Shown here: piece after piece, positions 1 to 8,548 of the stretch
Numbering within the stretch: position 1 is the first letter of the stretch
Layout: every line of letters starts with the position of its first letter
Assembly: GCA_022571715.1 (NCBI GenBank)
Contig: JACZXH010000018.1
Span: forward strand, 1 to 51,064
Direction of reading: 5' to 3'
Length of the DNA: 51,064 nt
DNA from: Bacteroidota bacterium
Lineage (GTDB): Bacteria; Bacteroidota; Bacteroidia; Cytophagales; Cyclobacteriaceae
Program-made: the position numbers and the translations under genes
Notes under the pieces: generated by a model
Databases searched by the model: none
What the model saw: the letters and a program-made list of their open reading frames with translations, nothing else
Told to the model about the DNA's origin: nothing

Positions 1-260
1 CCCGGTATCTTTTCGTTTTTTAATCGTTCAATTTGTAGCCAAAAAGTATAAAGCCGGACTTTGTCCCGGTATGTTCTTTCCAGTTTCTTCAGATTATCCG
101 ATATTTCTCCTCGTTTAATTGTTTCTTGCCACTTGTAGGGTTTACTTATTTTGTAGAACCATTCTGGCTCCATCACTTTAAAAACCCAAATAAAAAACAC
201 CAAAGCAAGCAAAATACTTATCAGCTGAAAAAGGTCCAGAGTTATTGTGAAAATCATCAT
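1..260 (-). CDS. Partial CDS (5' end only): membrane-anchored protein, possibly TylF-type methyltransferase
   Basis: Open minus-strand frame that starts at an ATG at 260 (a second ATG follows at once) and runs off the left edge without a stop, giving 86 residues. Residues about 8-29 form one hydrophobic helix. A charged, amphipathic stretch follows, ending RLYTFWLQIERLKNEKIP. The composition looks like real coding sequence. The final segment resembles the lead-in of TylF/macrocin O-methyltransferase-like proteins, where a similar helix precedes the SAM-binding glycine loop; that loop would lie outside the window, so the family call is only a guess. The next gene diverges at 641, so the promoters of both should lie in 261-640. 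Confidence 0.5.
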   Translation of the reverse strand, partial: MMIFTITLDLFQLISILLALVFFIWVFKVMEPEWFYKISKPYKWQETIKRGEISDNLKKLERTYRDKVRLYTFWLQIERLKNEKIP

Positions 261-640
261 TGTTGTTTTGGGTTGAACACTAAGAGTACAGGTAAATTAC
301 AGTCTATATTCAAATGTACCGGATTAATTATGGAATCCAACGGGCTCACATTATTGATCAAACTAGTGACACGTGCATGCGTATAAATCTCAATGGTTTT
401 GGCTAAAGGACATTTTTTGTAGAACAGGACAAATGTATTAACAAAAACCAAAGTTTCATTCTTGCAAATTATGAGAATTGACCTCCTTGTAATTTGATAT
501 TAAAATGGTAGGCAGTTAATACAGAACGAATCTGCCTGAGCATCAGGAATTAAGGAATTTTTAACAATATATTTTTTATTTTCATTGAATTTATTGCCTT
601 AATTCCACAACTTGCGCTTGATACCTAACCTTTTATAACC
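261..640. other. Divergent intergenic region
   Basis: AT-rich 380-bp gap between the minus-strand partial gene and the DUF4440-like lipoprotein. The short open frames here have unconvincing composition and overlap each other. I see no strong hairpin and no clear TAnnTTTG element, although divergent promoters are expected. Confidence 0.4.
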
Positions 641-1177
641 ATGAAAACATTAATTATCAAGGCATTAGCATATTGTACCATCATAATTGTGGGCACAGCT
701 TGCCAAACATCACCCCAGGACACTACTAAAGCCGATGAAGATGCCGTCAAAGCACTGATTGAATTATGGGACATAAACGACATAAAGGGAGATGCAGATC
801 TAATGGCCTCGCTTTATACAGACAACGCCATTATGTTGGGTGGCTTTGATGGTGGATTAATCAGGGGTAATGAAGCAATTCAACAGTATTTTGCAAGTAC
901 GTACGAAGAAAATGTATCCCAGGCTGTTAATTCCGGTATCGATGAAATCCGGGTTTCTGGAGATATTGCATACGTATGTGGAAGTTGGACCTCTACCCTT
1001 GCAAATGGTGAGAGTGCTGGTGGGGATTGGCTCCAAATATGCGAACGCCAACCCAATAATGAATGGCTTATCTCTGTTGAGATCTGGAATGTAGTTGATG
1101 ATGATGAGGAGAATGAGAATGAGAATGAGAATGAGGATGAGGAGAATGAGAATGAGGATGATGAGAATGACGATTAA
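641..1177 (+). CDS. SnoaL/DUF4440-like lipoprotein with acidic repeat tail
   Basis: 178 aa. The N-terminus is a lipoprotein signal with lipobox VGTAC (Cys at about residue 21), so the protein is probably membrane-anchored. Residues about 30-150 read as a SnoaL-like/DUF4440 fold of the NTF2 superfamily: the typical opening helix plus DADLMASLYTDNAIMLGG, then the IRGNEAIQQYF and ICERQPNNEWLISVEIWN strands. Members are small ligand-binding or ketosteroid-isomerase-like proteins of mostly unknown function. The last ~27 residues are almost only Glu, Asp and Asn and are encoded by a GAGAAT hexamer repeat. This tail lies outside the fold and may bind cations or be disordered. The gene is monocistronic and followed by about 300 bp with no gene. 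Fold assignment is by pattern only. Confidence 0.8.
   Translation: MKTLIIKALAYCTIIIVGTACQTSPQDTTKADEDAVKALIELWDINDIKGDADLMASLYTDNAIMLGGFDGGLIRGNEAIQQYFASTYEENVSQAVNSGIDEIRVSGDIAYVCGSWTSTLANGESAGGDWLQICERQPNNEWLISVEIWNVVDDDEENENENENEDEENENEDDENDD
1109..1132 (+). repeat. Hexanucleotide tandem repeat (GAGAAT)x4 with degenerate continuation
   Basis: Four perfect GAGAAT units, followed by interrupted GAG/GAT/AAT codons up to the stop at 1175-1177. The repeat lies in frame inside the lipoprotein gene and encodes Glu-Asn pairs. Because the unit is 6 bp, slippage would change tail length without breaking the frame. Confidence 0.85.
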
Positions 1178-1478
1178 TAAATTTAAGAAGAGAACCTAGG
1201 TTTAATATATTTCTGTTGTCCTGGACGAATTATGGCCTAATTATGGCTCTTAGAGACGTTCTATTTAAAGATCTCTCTCTTTTTAACCTAATACATGGGA
1301 AGGTCTTTAAAAAACCGCTTTATACTTCTAGTATAATACTTTTAGAATGGAATTTATCTTCAATAATAATGTTTGATTGAGTGATAATCAATTTCAATTA
1401 TGAAATCTCATCTTTTCATCTCTCCGTAGCATCAGAAACACTCCAGATCCTTCCACACCAGTGTCCACATATAACAAT
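1178..1478. other. Intergenic region, nothing recognised
   Basis: About 300 bp of AT-rich sequence between the DUF4440-like gene and the tRNA terminator. I read both strands and found no convincing coding, RNA or repeat signal. Confidence 0.4.
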
Positions 1479-1510
1479 AAAAGCCTCATACAAAATGTAT
1501 AGGGCTTTTT
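1479..1510 (-). terminator. Rho-independent terminator downstream of tRNA-Arg
   Basis: Imperfect inverted repeat AAAAGCC(TC)ATACA / TGTATAGGGCTTTT with a 3-nt loop, flanked by A and T runs so it could work in both directions. It begins 4 nt beyond the 3' end of the minus-strand tRNA, as expected for a tRNA transcription terminator. Confidence 0.7.
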
Positions 1511-1513
1511 CAG

Positions 1514-1587
1514 TACACCCGAAGGGACTCGAACCCCCAGCCTTCAGAACCGGAATCTGACGTTCTATCCAGTTGAACTACGGGTGT
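1514..1587 (-). tRNA. tRNA-Arg (anticodon CCG)
   Basis: 74-nt cloverleaf on the minus strand. The acceptor stem is ACACCCG/CGGGTGT (7 bp), the D arm GTTC/GAAC, and the anticodon arm TCAGA/TCTGA with loop TTCCGGT, giving anticodon CCG (genomic 1551-1553), which reads Arg codon CGG. A 5-nt variable loop and a T arm with loop TTCGAGT follow. The discriminator base is A and CCA is not encoded, so it must be added after transcription. A terminator hairpin follows within a few bases. Confidence 0.95.
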
Positions 1588-1782
1588 AAGTAAACCGCAA
1601 ATATAATCAAGGTAGCAGGGAGAAAATACACGACATCTGAAATATTATCCTGGTCCGGAGTTCTGGTAGGCCGTAGAGCAGATTGCATAAAAGTACTAAT
1701 GCCGGAAGGGAATAAGGTTGCATGTACAGTATATCTCCCGTATTACGCCGTTGCAATTTTTACCGGCAACGAATGGAAATGT

Positions 1783-2199
1783 TTATCCTTTGAATCCTAT
1801 TTTCTTGTGTGAGCCGTCACAAAACGGTTTGTTTTCCGAAGCGCCGCAGCGACACAACGCAAAAATTGCTTTGGTTTCAATCCGTTTACCGGTTGCATCC
1901 TCCAACAGGATGCTTCCGTTTACCAGAAGAGGTCCGTTTTCTGCTATTTTGATTGTAACACTTTCGCTGCCGGTATTTTCCTGAGTTTGACTTGCCATCT
2001 CAAAAGTAAGCGCACCTGAGGGGCATTTGCCGATAACCGCCTTGATTTTTTCCGCATCTTCCGCATTTATATCTATCCATGGTTTTTTATTAGGATTGAA
2101 TACTGTTCCCAGTTTATTTACACAAACGGCAGAATGAAAACAAACCTCCGAATCCCATGAGACGGTAATGACATTGTTGGAATATGATTGCTTACCCAT
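1783..2199 (-). CDS. Iron-sulfur protein: Fer4_19-type domain plus CDGSH domain
   Basis: 138 aa, cytosolic, no signal peptide. The N-terminal half (about 1-70) fits the divergent Fer4_19 ferredoxin-like family, with Cys in SEVCFHSAVC and in KCPSGAL. The C-terminal half (about 80-138) is a CDGSH iron-sulfur domain: CRCGASENKPFCDGSH gives the three Cys and one His that bind a mitoNEET-type 2Fe-2S cluster. This two-domain architecture is common in bacteria and is thought to act in electron transfer or redox sensing; no substrate can be inferred. It is monocistronic, between the tRNA and the DUF4136 gene. Confidence 0.93.
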   Translation of the reverse strand: MGKQSYSNNVITVSWDSEVCFHSAVCVNKLGTVFNPNKKPWIDINAEDAEKIKAVIGKCPSGALTFEMASQTQENTGSESVTIKIAENGPLLVNGSILLEDATGKRIETKAIFALCRCGASENKPFCDGSHKKIGFKG

Positions 2200-2250
2200 A
2201 GTGAGTTAATTTATTTTAATGTCCGATAAATATAAGTAATTCATCCATTG

Positions 2251-2832
2251 TCACTTTACGGGATCCGGTTTTTGTACGGGATCGGGATTTCCGGCCGTGT
2301 AGGGATACTCGCTGAAAATCATATCGAAAGCGTTTTCGATAGGGCTGGCTTTGTTTTTATTTGACCTTTTACTGTATTTCAGATTCAGGCTGCCTTCCCA
2401 CACAAGGGCATCACCATAATCTTCCCGGATTTCGACAATCAGTGTTCCTCTTATATATTCCTTCTTTTGTACATACGGGTAGTAGGGATAGCTGTAATAC
2501 TGGTAGGAGTTTCTATAATAATAGCTGTCATCAACTCTGTAATCTACCTTATTTTCAAGAATGAGTTTGTAGTCTATAACCAGATCGGCAAGGGGTGTCA
2601 TCTCATACCCCCTGCTGTCCATCTGGATTTTAACGGTTTTCTCAATCTTATCAATAAAATTGTCGGCTTCTGTATCAGCAGAATCTTTAGGGATGGGAGG
2701 GTGCTCAATCCTGTAGGTATAATAACTGCCGAAGTTGGTTTTGCTGCCTGTAAGTGTTAACACTTTTTGCGTGGTACAGGCCAGAAATAATCCGATTAAA
2801 ACTACTATAAAAATGATTTTGCGATAAGGCAC
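2251..2832 (-). CDS. DUF4136 domain lipoprotein
   Basis: 193 aa. Lipoprotein signal with lipobox LFLAC (Cys at residue 19). The body matches the DUF4136 pattern: a short Phe/Tyr-rich opening (FGSYYTYRI), a helix that includes IEKTVKIQMDSRGYEM, then VIDYKLILENKV and GTLIVEIREDYGDALVWEGS. A Tyr-rich stretch (about 105-122) sits in the middle, and the tail has a repeated PDPVQKPDPVK motif. Function is unknown; such proteins are envelope lipoproteins. The start lies 1 nt after the stop of the upstream small membrane protein, so the two are very likely co-transcribed. Confidence 0.88.
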   Translation of the reverse strand: MPYRKIIFIVVLIGLFLACTTQKVLTLTGSKTNFGSYYTYRIEHPPIPKDSADTEADNFIDKIEKTVKIQMDSRGYEMTPLADLVIDYKLILENKVDYRVDDSYYYRNSYQYYSYPYYPYVQKKEYIRGTLIVEIREDYGDALVWEGSLNLKYSKRSNKNKASPIENAFDMIFSEYPYTAGNPDPVQKPDPVK

Positions 2833-2833
2833 A

Positions 2834-3052
2834 TTACATACTCTTATACAGCTCTTCGATCTTAATCTTATCTTCGGCAGACACTTTAGGATTGTTCAGC
2901 AGTTTCCAGGCATCGTTTCTCGATTTAATATTAAACCGGGAAGATAAATTTTCCTTTTTAACACTTTTTTTACCACTGCGACCGATAAAAAACAATATCA
3001 ACTGGTACAATAAAACGCCAATTGCCAGAACCAAAAGTGTGTAAGTAAACAT
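2834..3052 (-). CDS. Small single-pass membrane protein
   Basis: 72 aa. The N-terminal helix (about 3-23) is hydrophobic and is followed by a basic cytosolic segment (GRSGKKSVKKENLSSR) and a short helical tail. I do not recognise the family. It is 1 nt upstream of the DUF4136 lipoprotein and 63 nt downstream of the DUF5916 gene on the same strand, so all three may form one transcript. The tight spacing to its neighbour supports it as a real gene. Confidence 0.7.
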   Translation of the reverse strand: MFTYTLLVLAIGVLLYQLILFFIGRSGKKSVKKENLSSRFNIKSRNDAWKLLNNPKVSAEDKIKIEELYKSM

Positions 3053-3115
3053 TATTTATTAAATATAAGTTTCTTCTTTACAACAACAAAGTTACGAATA
3101 AAATTGTTGATTTAA

Positions 3116-5767
3116 TTATAAAATAAAGCGGTAAGTGTATTTGATCAAAAACGTATTTGAGGGCGTAATTGTAAACAAGTCTTGAGTGATAGCGCCAAAA
3201 GTATTGTCTTTTGCCGCAAATGGTAGATTATCAGTGCGTTCCTGCGTCCATACCAGAAATAATGTTGATCCCGGTTTATACTCCCATCTTAATACCGCAT
3301 TGGAGCGAAATTGCAGAAAGTTGAAATTAGGATTGTAAATCTCATAATCAGTTACGCCATCCTGATTTTCATCCACGAAATACAGGTTTTCAGTTTCATC
3401 GAAGGCTATTTCATCAACGGAGAATGTATGGAACCGGTCGGTGTATTGGTTGGCTTTGGAATTTGTAATTCGCTTAAAGGCCGTGTACTCGCCGGTTGTA
3501 ACGAAGGGCTGCCCCCAAAACTGCAAAGATAAATTCGGGTTGATGCTATAACTAAACCGTATTTCCATTCTGTAGGTTTTCTGGTCGATGTTTGCGGTAA
3601 TATAGCGCGGATCATCACCAAAAGATTCGGTGGTCACGTATTGCAATTGATTTGTTCTGTAACTCATACTTGGTGAAATGGATATATTCAGCATATCCAG
3701 TGGCCTGTATCTAAATCGCATCCAGAAACGAGTGCTTGAATTATAATTTTCATTGCCCCGGTTGTAACTGTTATTAAACATTACCTGAAACTTTTTCCTG
3801 CTGTCGGTACCGATCCAATACCAGATATTCGCGCTTCGGGGATATAATAAGGAAGGTCCTCCACGCAGGTCGGCGTTTGATATATTCTCCCCTTCAAAGT
3901 TTGTTCCCAAATTGAACCCCCAGTAATTTTTAAACTGTGTGCTGTACTGGAAGTTAAATCCATTGCCGGTATTTACACCGCCAAAATCCCAGGTAGCATA
4001 CTGAATACCATGTGCGCGCATACTACGAAATATACTGAAAGGTTTATTGACGCGGTATTGCACAAATAACCACTGTAAAGCATTGTCGGCACTCATCAGA
4101 AAACCCTGGTCGTTGAGATCAAGGTTAGGCGAAAGCCATGTTGTTCCCAGTTCATAAATAATTTTTCCGGATTGTTTTCCGATTTTAACCTGACCACCGG
4201 TACCTGTCAATGATGTTCGTGTAGTATCCACGCGTTTATGAAAATTGTCAGGCCGTTGAAAATACCTTTCACTGGAAGTTTGTGTGTTATAAATGGCCTC
4301 TGTGGTTCCCTGCACATTGCTGAACACCGAATTTATCGAAAAAAACCATTTTTTGTCATTCCATTGATGCAACAAATCAAGTCCTCCCGACCATGCTTTT
4401 TTGTGCAGGAATTCCAGCGAAGGATCACGAATATCCCGGTAAAGGGAAGTTACCATACCTCCAAATACGGTATTTCCTTTGTTTAGATCCTGGGAAGCGC
4501 GGGCTACGATGAAGTTCGTCAGTGGCTCAACCGGCTCTCTGGTACGCTCACCATTGATGTCAATTTTGGCATACTCGCGAGCAGTAACTGATTCCTGTAT
4601 CCCAAATGACAGCCCGTTTTTGTTTTTACCGGTGATTTTAGCGGCACCCAATATCCGGGTGTAATCAGGTATTTTTATATACGCATCCGATCCTATTTCC
4701 GGATACCGGCTGGGTCGGTCGCCAATTCTTCGCGAATAAAACAGATTGTCGTTTCTGAAATCGGTTACCTGAAAATTCAGGATGTTGTTTCCTTCGATAA
4801 AAAATGGCCTGCGTTCATCAAAAAATAACTGAAATGCCGACAAGTTCAATTGTGAAGGATCCGCTTCTACCTGCCCGAAATCAGGATTTACCGTGAAGTC
4901 CAGTGTGACGTCGTTGGTAAGGCCTATTTTGCCATCTACACCAAAATTGATATTCTGGTCCCTGCCTGTAGCAAAAGGATTGCCTTCTTCACCTTTGTAG
5001 CGTTCGGCTTTTGCAACCACGTATGGCATAATCTCAACCTGTTTTTGTGGTTTAACTCCTTCAATACCCCTTAGCTCGCCAAACCTGTGCACCCAGCCGA
5101 CATCGTTACGGGAAATAAACTGCCACAAAGAGCGTTCCTCTTCCCGAAAAAATCTTCTTTGAATCTGCAATCCCCAGATCTGGTTGTGATCGGAAGAAAA
5201 CCTGAGTTGGCTGAGGGGAATCCTGAATTCAGCGATCCAGCCTTGTTCGTCTATCGAGGTTTTAAGGTACCATATCGGATCCCAGCTATCATCCCAGTTA
5301 TTTCCGTTGCTGGAAATAAATTCATCACCCTTTACTCCTGCTACACTTGCTGTAAAAGAAAATGCGGTTCTTTTATCATTGTAGGAGTCGATATTTATTT
5401 CAACCCAGTCGCCATCAAATTCGTCTCTTCTACCCATGCGTTTTACAATTTTTCCAGGCTCTGTATCATACGCCCTGATTCCAACATATAAATTGTTCTC
5501 ATCGTACAATATCTTGAATACGGTCTTTTGCGATGGATCTTCTCTTTCATTGGGCGACCACTGAATAAAATCATTGCCCCACTCCACCTGTTCCCAGGCA
5601 GGATCGTTAAGTAAACCGTCTATTACAGGGGCTTGCCCGTTTATCCGGGTAGTAGTATATATTTTTTGTTCAATCGAATCAGCCGGAATTCTTTCATGAG
5701 CATGAGAAGAAGCAGTAAACGAATAAAAAATTAAAATAATGGCTGTTGGACAGCTTAAGTTACGCAC
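3116..5767 (-). CDS. DUF5916 protein: CBM9-like N-terminal domain plus predicted outer-membrane barrel
   Basis: 883 aa. An N-terminal signal peptide (about 1-23) is followed by a carbohydrate-binding family 9-like beta-sandwich (about 40-230), recognisable from APVIDGLLNDPAWEQ near its start and FRIPLSQLRFS near its end. The rest fits DUF5916: GLTNDVTLDFTVNPDFGQ, FFDERRPFFIEG and a long run of alternating hydrophobic strands ending in ITPSNTFLIKYTYRFIL. The terminal Phe-Ile-Leu and strand periodicity suggest an outer-membrane beta-barrel. The family is widespread in Bacteroidota and uncharacterised; it is sometimes linked to peptide or glycan uptake. It heads a minus-strand group with the two small genes that follow it. 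Confidence 0.9.
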   Translation of the reverse strand: MRNLSCPTAIILIFYSFTASSHAHERIPADSIEQKIYTTTRINGQAPVIDGLLNDPAWEQVEWGNDFIQWSPNEREDPSQKTVFKILYDENNLYVGIRAYDTEPGKIVKRMGRRDEFDGDWVEINIDSYNDKRTAFSFTASVAGVKGDEFISSNGNNWDDSWDPIWYLKTSIDEQGWIAEFRIPLSQLRFSSDHNQIWGLQIQRRFFREEERSLWQFISRNDVGWVHRFGELRGIEGVKPQKQVEIMPYVVAKAERYKGEEGNPFATGRDQNINFGVDGKIGLTNDVTLDFTVNPDFGQVEADPSQLNLSAFQLFFDERRPFFIEGNNILNFQVTDFRNDNLFYSRRIGDRPSRYPEIGSDAYIKIPDYTRILGAAKITGKNKNGLSFGIQESVTAREYAKIDINGERTREPVEPLTNFIVARASQDLNKGNTVFGGMVTSLYRDIRDPSLEFLHKKAWSGGLDLLHQWNDKKWFFSINSVFSNVQGTTEAIYNTQTSSERYFQRPDNFHKRVDTTRTSLTGTGGQVKIGKQSGKIIYELGTTWLSPNLDLNDQGFLMSADNALQWLFVQYRVNKPFSIFRSMRAHGIQYATWDFGGVNTGNGFNFQYSTQFKNYWGFNLGTNFEGENISNADLRGGPSLLYPRSANIWYWIGTDSRKKFQVMFNNSYNRGNENYNSSTRFWMRFRYRPLDMLNISISPSMSYRTNQLQYVTTESFGDDPRYITANIDQKTYRMEIRFSYSINPNLSLQFWGQPFVTTGEYTAFKRITNSKANQYTDRFHTFSVDEIAFDETENLYFVDENQDGVTDYEIYNPNFNFLQFRSNAVLRWEYKPGSTLFLVWTQERTDNLPFAAKDNTFGAITQDLFTITPSNTFLIKYTYRFIL

Positions 5768-6089
5768 GCCTTAAAAGTTTGAGTCTTGACCTGTTAAAAG
5801 ACCTGAATATTCCACTCAGGTTGCATGACCTTTTAATAATAACACACATTTTTGTAAGCCCCCCAAAAGGGAGAAAATTCGACATTCAAATGTTGTATGT
5901 TGTAATGAGGTCAATTTTTTAAACGTAATACTGTGATAAATGTTTCGCTGTATATGACCCTTTTTAATGATGATAAGATATTTTGATTTTTGTTAAAACT
6001 TTTTATCGACGATTACCGTCTTATGTATAATTAGCATTAAGAATATATTGTTAATATGGTCATTTACTTAATAAATTGATAACGGCTTC
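5768..6089. other. Divergent intergenic region
   Basis: 322 bp between the minus-strand DUF5916 gene and the plus-strand ABC permease gene, so it must hold both promoters. The sequence is AT-rich, with one short GC patch of six C and three G around an AAAA. I see no coding signal, clear operator or hairpin, and no exact TAnnTTTG match that I trust. Confidence 0.4.
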
Positions 6090-8462
6090 ATGCTAAAAAA
6101 CATGCTCAAAATCGCCATCAGAAATATTCTGAAAGAGCGTATCTATAGTCTAATTAACATTTTTGGTCTTACAATCGGTATTACATGTAGTGTTTTTATA
6201 ATGCTATATGTTAACGATGAACTTAGTTATGACAGGTTCCATAAAAATGCAGAAAACATTTATCGAGTTGTCTCAAATATACAGGAGCCCGATAATGCCT
6301 TCACCTGGGCTGTTGTCCAGATCCCACTGGCTCCTGAATTAAGTTCCAGATATCCGGAAGTAAAAAATTTTACAAGAGTATCAGGTCAGGGCAGGTTAAA
6401 ACTGATGTATGAAGACAAGCAGTTTTACGAGAATGATATTTCCATGGCTGATTCCACATTTTTTGAAGTATTTACATATTTGTTCATCGAAGGAGATATG
6501 GGTACAGCATTGGATGGCCCCAACAATATTGTATTAACAGAATCATTAGCGAAAAAATATTTTGGTGATGAATCGGCAATAGGCAAACAATTTACCGATG
6601 ATCAGGATAGAAATTTTGTGGTAACTGGCGTAATGGAAGATGTGCCCTCTAATTCTCATCTTAAATTTGATGCCCTTATTGGTTGGGATATATCTGATCG
6701 TAGAGCCACTAGCTGGGGTAATTTTGGTGTATTTACCTATGTTCAATTACCCGAGGGTTATAACCCGGACGATATGAACCCGAAATTCGATTCAGTTTTG
6801 GTAGCCCATGTCAATCCTATTTTCGAGCGTATAGGAATTACGGTTAAATATGAACTACAAAGGATAACGGATATTCATTTGCACTCTAAAATACAAGATG
6901 AAGCAGAATCTAATGGTGATATTACCTACGTATATATTTTTAGCGCTATTGCCTTGTTTATGCTTATTATAGCGGGCATCAACTATATGAATTTAGCAAC
7001 CGCTCGTTCATCAAAGCGATCAAAAGAGGTGGGCATACGTAAAGTAATGGGCTCGCGACGCAGTCAACTTATAAGTCAGTTTTTAACGGAATCAATTGTT
7101 TTATCTATTGTTTCATTAGTACTGAGTTTAGCCTTAATCTATTTGCTGTTGCCTATGTTCAATGATTTGGCGGGAAAAGGCATTGGTTTATCGGTATTAT
7201 TTGAATTTAAAAATATTGTAATTTTACTTGTACTGGTTGTTACAGTAGGATTTATAGCAGGAAGTTACCCAGCGTTTTATTTATCAGGATTTAAACCCGT
7301 TGAGGTATTAAAAGGTAAAGGCTCTTCTTTAACGGGTCATTCGAATCTGCGTAGAACCCTGGTGGTTTTCCAATTTGCAATCTCAGTTTTCATGCTGATT
7401 AGTACGTTAGTTGTTTATAATCAATTACAGTATCTGCGAGAAAAGGATCTGGGTTTCAACAAAGATCATGTAGCTTTGGTGTCATTCACAACAAGAGAAC
7501 AACAAGATAAGTTTGGTGTCCTTAAAAATGAATTAGAGCAAATTCCCGAAATTGAGATGGTCGCTTCAGCTTCAACTGCACCTGGTGAAGGCATTGAAAA
7601 GATAATTATGAATGTAGAGCAAAATGATGGGTCTATGATTGAACGTGGTGTAGATTTCTATTTAGCTGATTATGATTTTGTGCCCACAATGGGTATGGAG
7701 ATAATTAAAGGGCGTAATTTTTCACGTGAAATTTTATCTGATACCATTGGGGCTACTCTAGCCAATGAAGCTATGGTAGCACGTATGGGTTGGGATGTGC
7801 CTCTGGGTAAGAAGCTCACTATTGGAGATAACAATTTAACAATTGTCGGTGTACTAAAGGACTATCACCAAAACTCTTTATATAATGAAATTGAGCCTTT
7901 GGTAATTATATTTAGTGAAAACAGAAGAAACGTATTTATCAAAACCAGTGGTGATGCACGGGATGTTATGGACAAAGCTGGATTAGCCTGGGGAAAAGTT
8001 TATCCCAATGCTGGTTTTGAATTCAGCTTTTTAGATCAGGATTTCGATTCGCAATATGATGCTGATAAACGTAGAGGCGTATTATTTAGCTTATTCTCAG
8101 GGTTAACCTTAATTATTGCATGTTTGGGTCTATTAGGATTAATATCATTTACAACAGAACAACGAACTAAAGAAGTAGGAATAAGAAAAGTGCATGGAGC
8201 AAGTGTAGGAGCTATTGTAAGACTAATTTCTAAAGAATATATTTTATTGATTTCCATTGCTACAATAATTGCAATACCTGTGGCATATTATTTCATGGAT
8301 AATTGGTTGCAATCATTTGCTTATAAAATTGAACTGGCTAAACAAATAGACATATTTGTACTTAGTGCAGCAATGGCTTTCTTTATAACTATCTTAACTG
8401 TAGCTTATCATACAAGTAAAGCCGCTTTGGCAAATCCTGTAAATGCTTTGAGAGAAGAGTAA
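6090..8462 (+). CDS. FtsX/MacB-family ABC transporter permease
   Basis: 790 aa with the Bacteroidota double-module layout. There is one N-terminal transmembrane helix (about 18-42), a first MacB-type periplasmic domain, then a first FtsX domain opening with SKRSKEVGIRKVMGS (about 309-323). A second periplasmic domain and a second FtsX domain (QRTKEVGIRKVHGAS, about 690-704) follow, with helices at the end. About eight transmembrane segments in all. Family members pair with a MacB/LolD-type ATPase in mechanotransmission, lipoprotein or antimicrobial-peptide export. No ATPase gene adjoins it, so the partner is elsewhere. Third codon positions look AT-richer than in the flanking genes. The ATG at 6090 precedes the typical MLKNMLKIAIRN opening. 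Confidence 0.92.
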   Translation: MLKNMLKIAIRNILKERIYSLINIFGLTIGITCSVFIMLYVNDELSYDRFHKNAENIYRVVSNIQEPDNAFTWAVVQIPLAPELSSRYPEVKNFTRVSGQGRLKLMYEDKQFYENDISMADSTFFEVFTYLFIEGDMGTALDGPNNIVLTESLAKKYFGDESAIGKQFTDDQDRNFVVTGVMEDVPSNSHLKFDALIGWDISDRRATSWGNFGVFTYVQLPEGYNPDDMNPKFDSVLVAHVNPIFERIGITVKYELQRITDIHLHSKIQDEAESNGDITYVYIFSAIALFMLIIAGINYMNLATARSSKRSKEVGIRKVMGSRRSQLISQFLTESIVLSIVSLVLSLALIYLLLPMFNDLAGKGIGLSVLFEFKNIVILLVLVVTVGFIAGSYPAFYLSGFKPVEVLKGKGSSLTGHSNLRRTLVVFQFAISVFMLISTLVVYNQLQYLREKDLGFNKDHVALVSFTTREQQDKFGVLKNELEQIPEIEMVASASTAPGEGIEKIIMNVEQNDGSMIERGVDFYLADYDFVPTMGMEIIKGRNFSREILSDTIGATLANEAMVARMGWDVPLGKKLTIGDNNLTIVGVLKDYHQNSLYNEIEPLVIIFSENRRNVFIKTSGDARDVMDKAGLAWGKVYPNAGFEFSFLDQDFDSQYDADKRRGVLFSLFSGLTLIIACLGLLGLISFTTEQRTKEVGIRKVHGASVGAIVRLISKEYILLISIATIIAIPVAYYFMDNWLQSFAYKIELAKQIDIFVLSAAMAFFITILTVAYHTSKAALANPVNALREE

Positions 8463-8548
8463 TCATTCTGGCCCAAAGTGGAATATAATAGATACGGGCA
8501 AGTAGCAATAAATGCCTGTTGCAACTTATTATTTTCATCAATATATCA

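Noticed and set aside
126-386. Plus-strand frame of 86 codons near the left edge
   Set aside because: It lies antisense to the better-looking partial minus-strand gene and has implausible composition (His/Gln/Cys-rich).
1400-1587. Possible integration site at tRNA-Arg
   Set aside because: No integrase, no direct repeat of the tRNA 3' end and no foreign gene cargo nearby.
1740-1775. CGTTGCCGGTAAAAATTGCAACGG hairpin as terminator of the CDGSH gene
   Set aside because: The stem is short with a large AT loop and no T-run follows on the minus strand.
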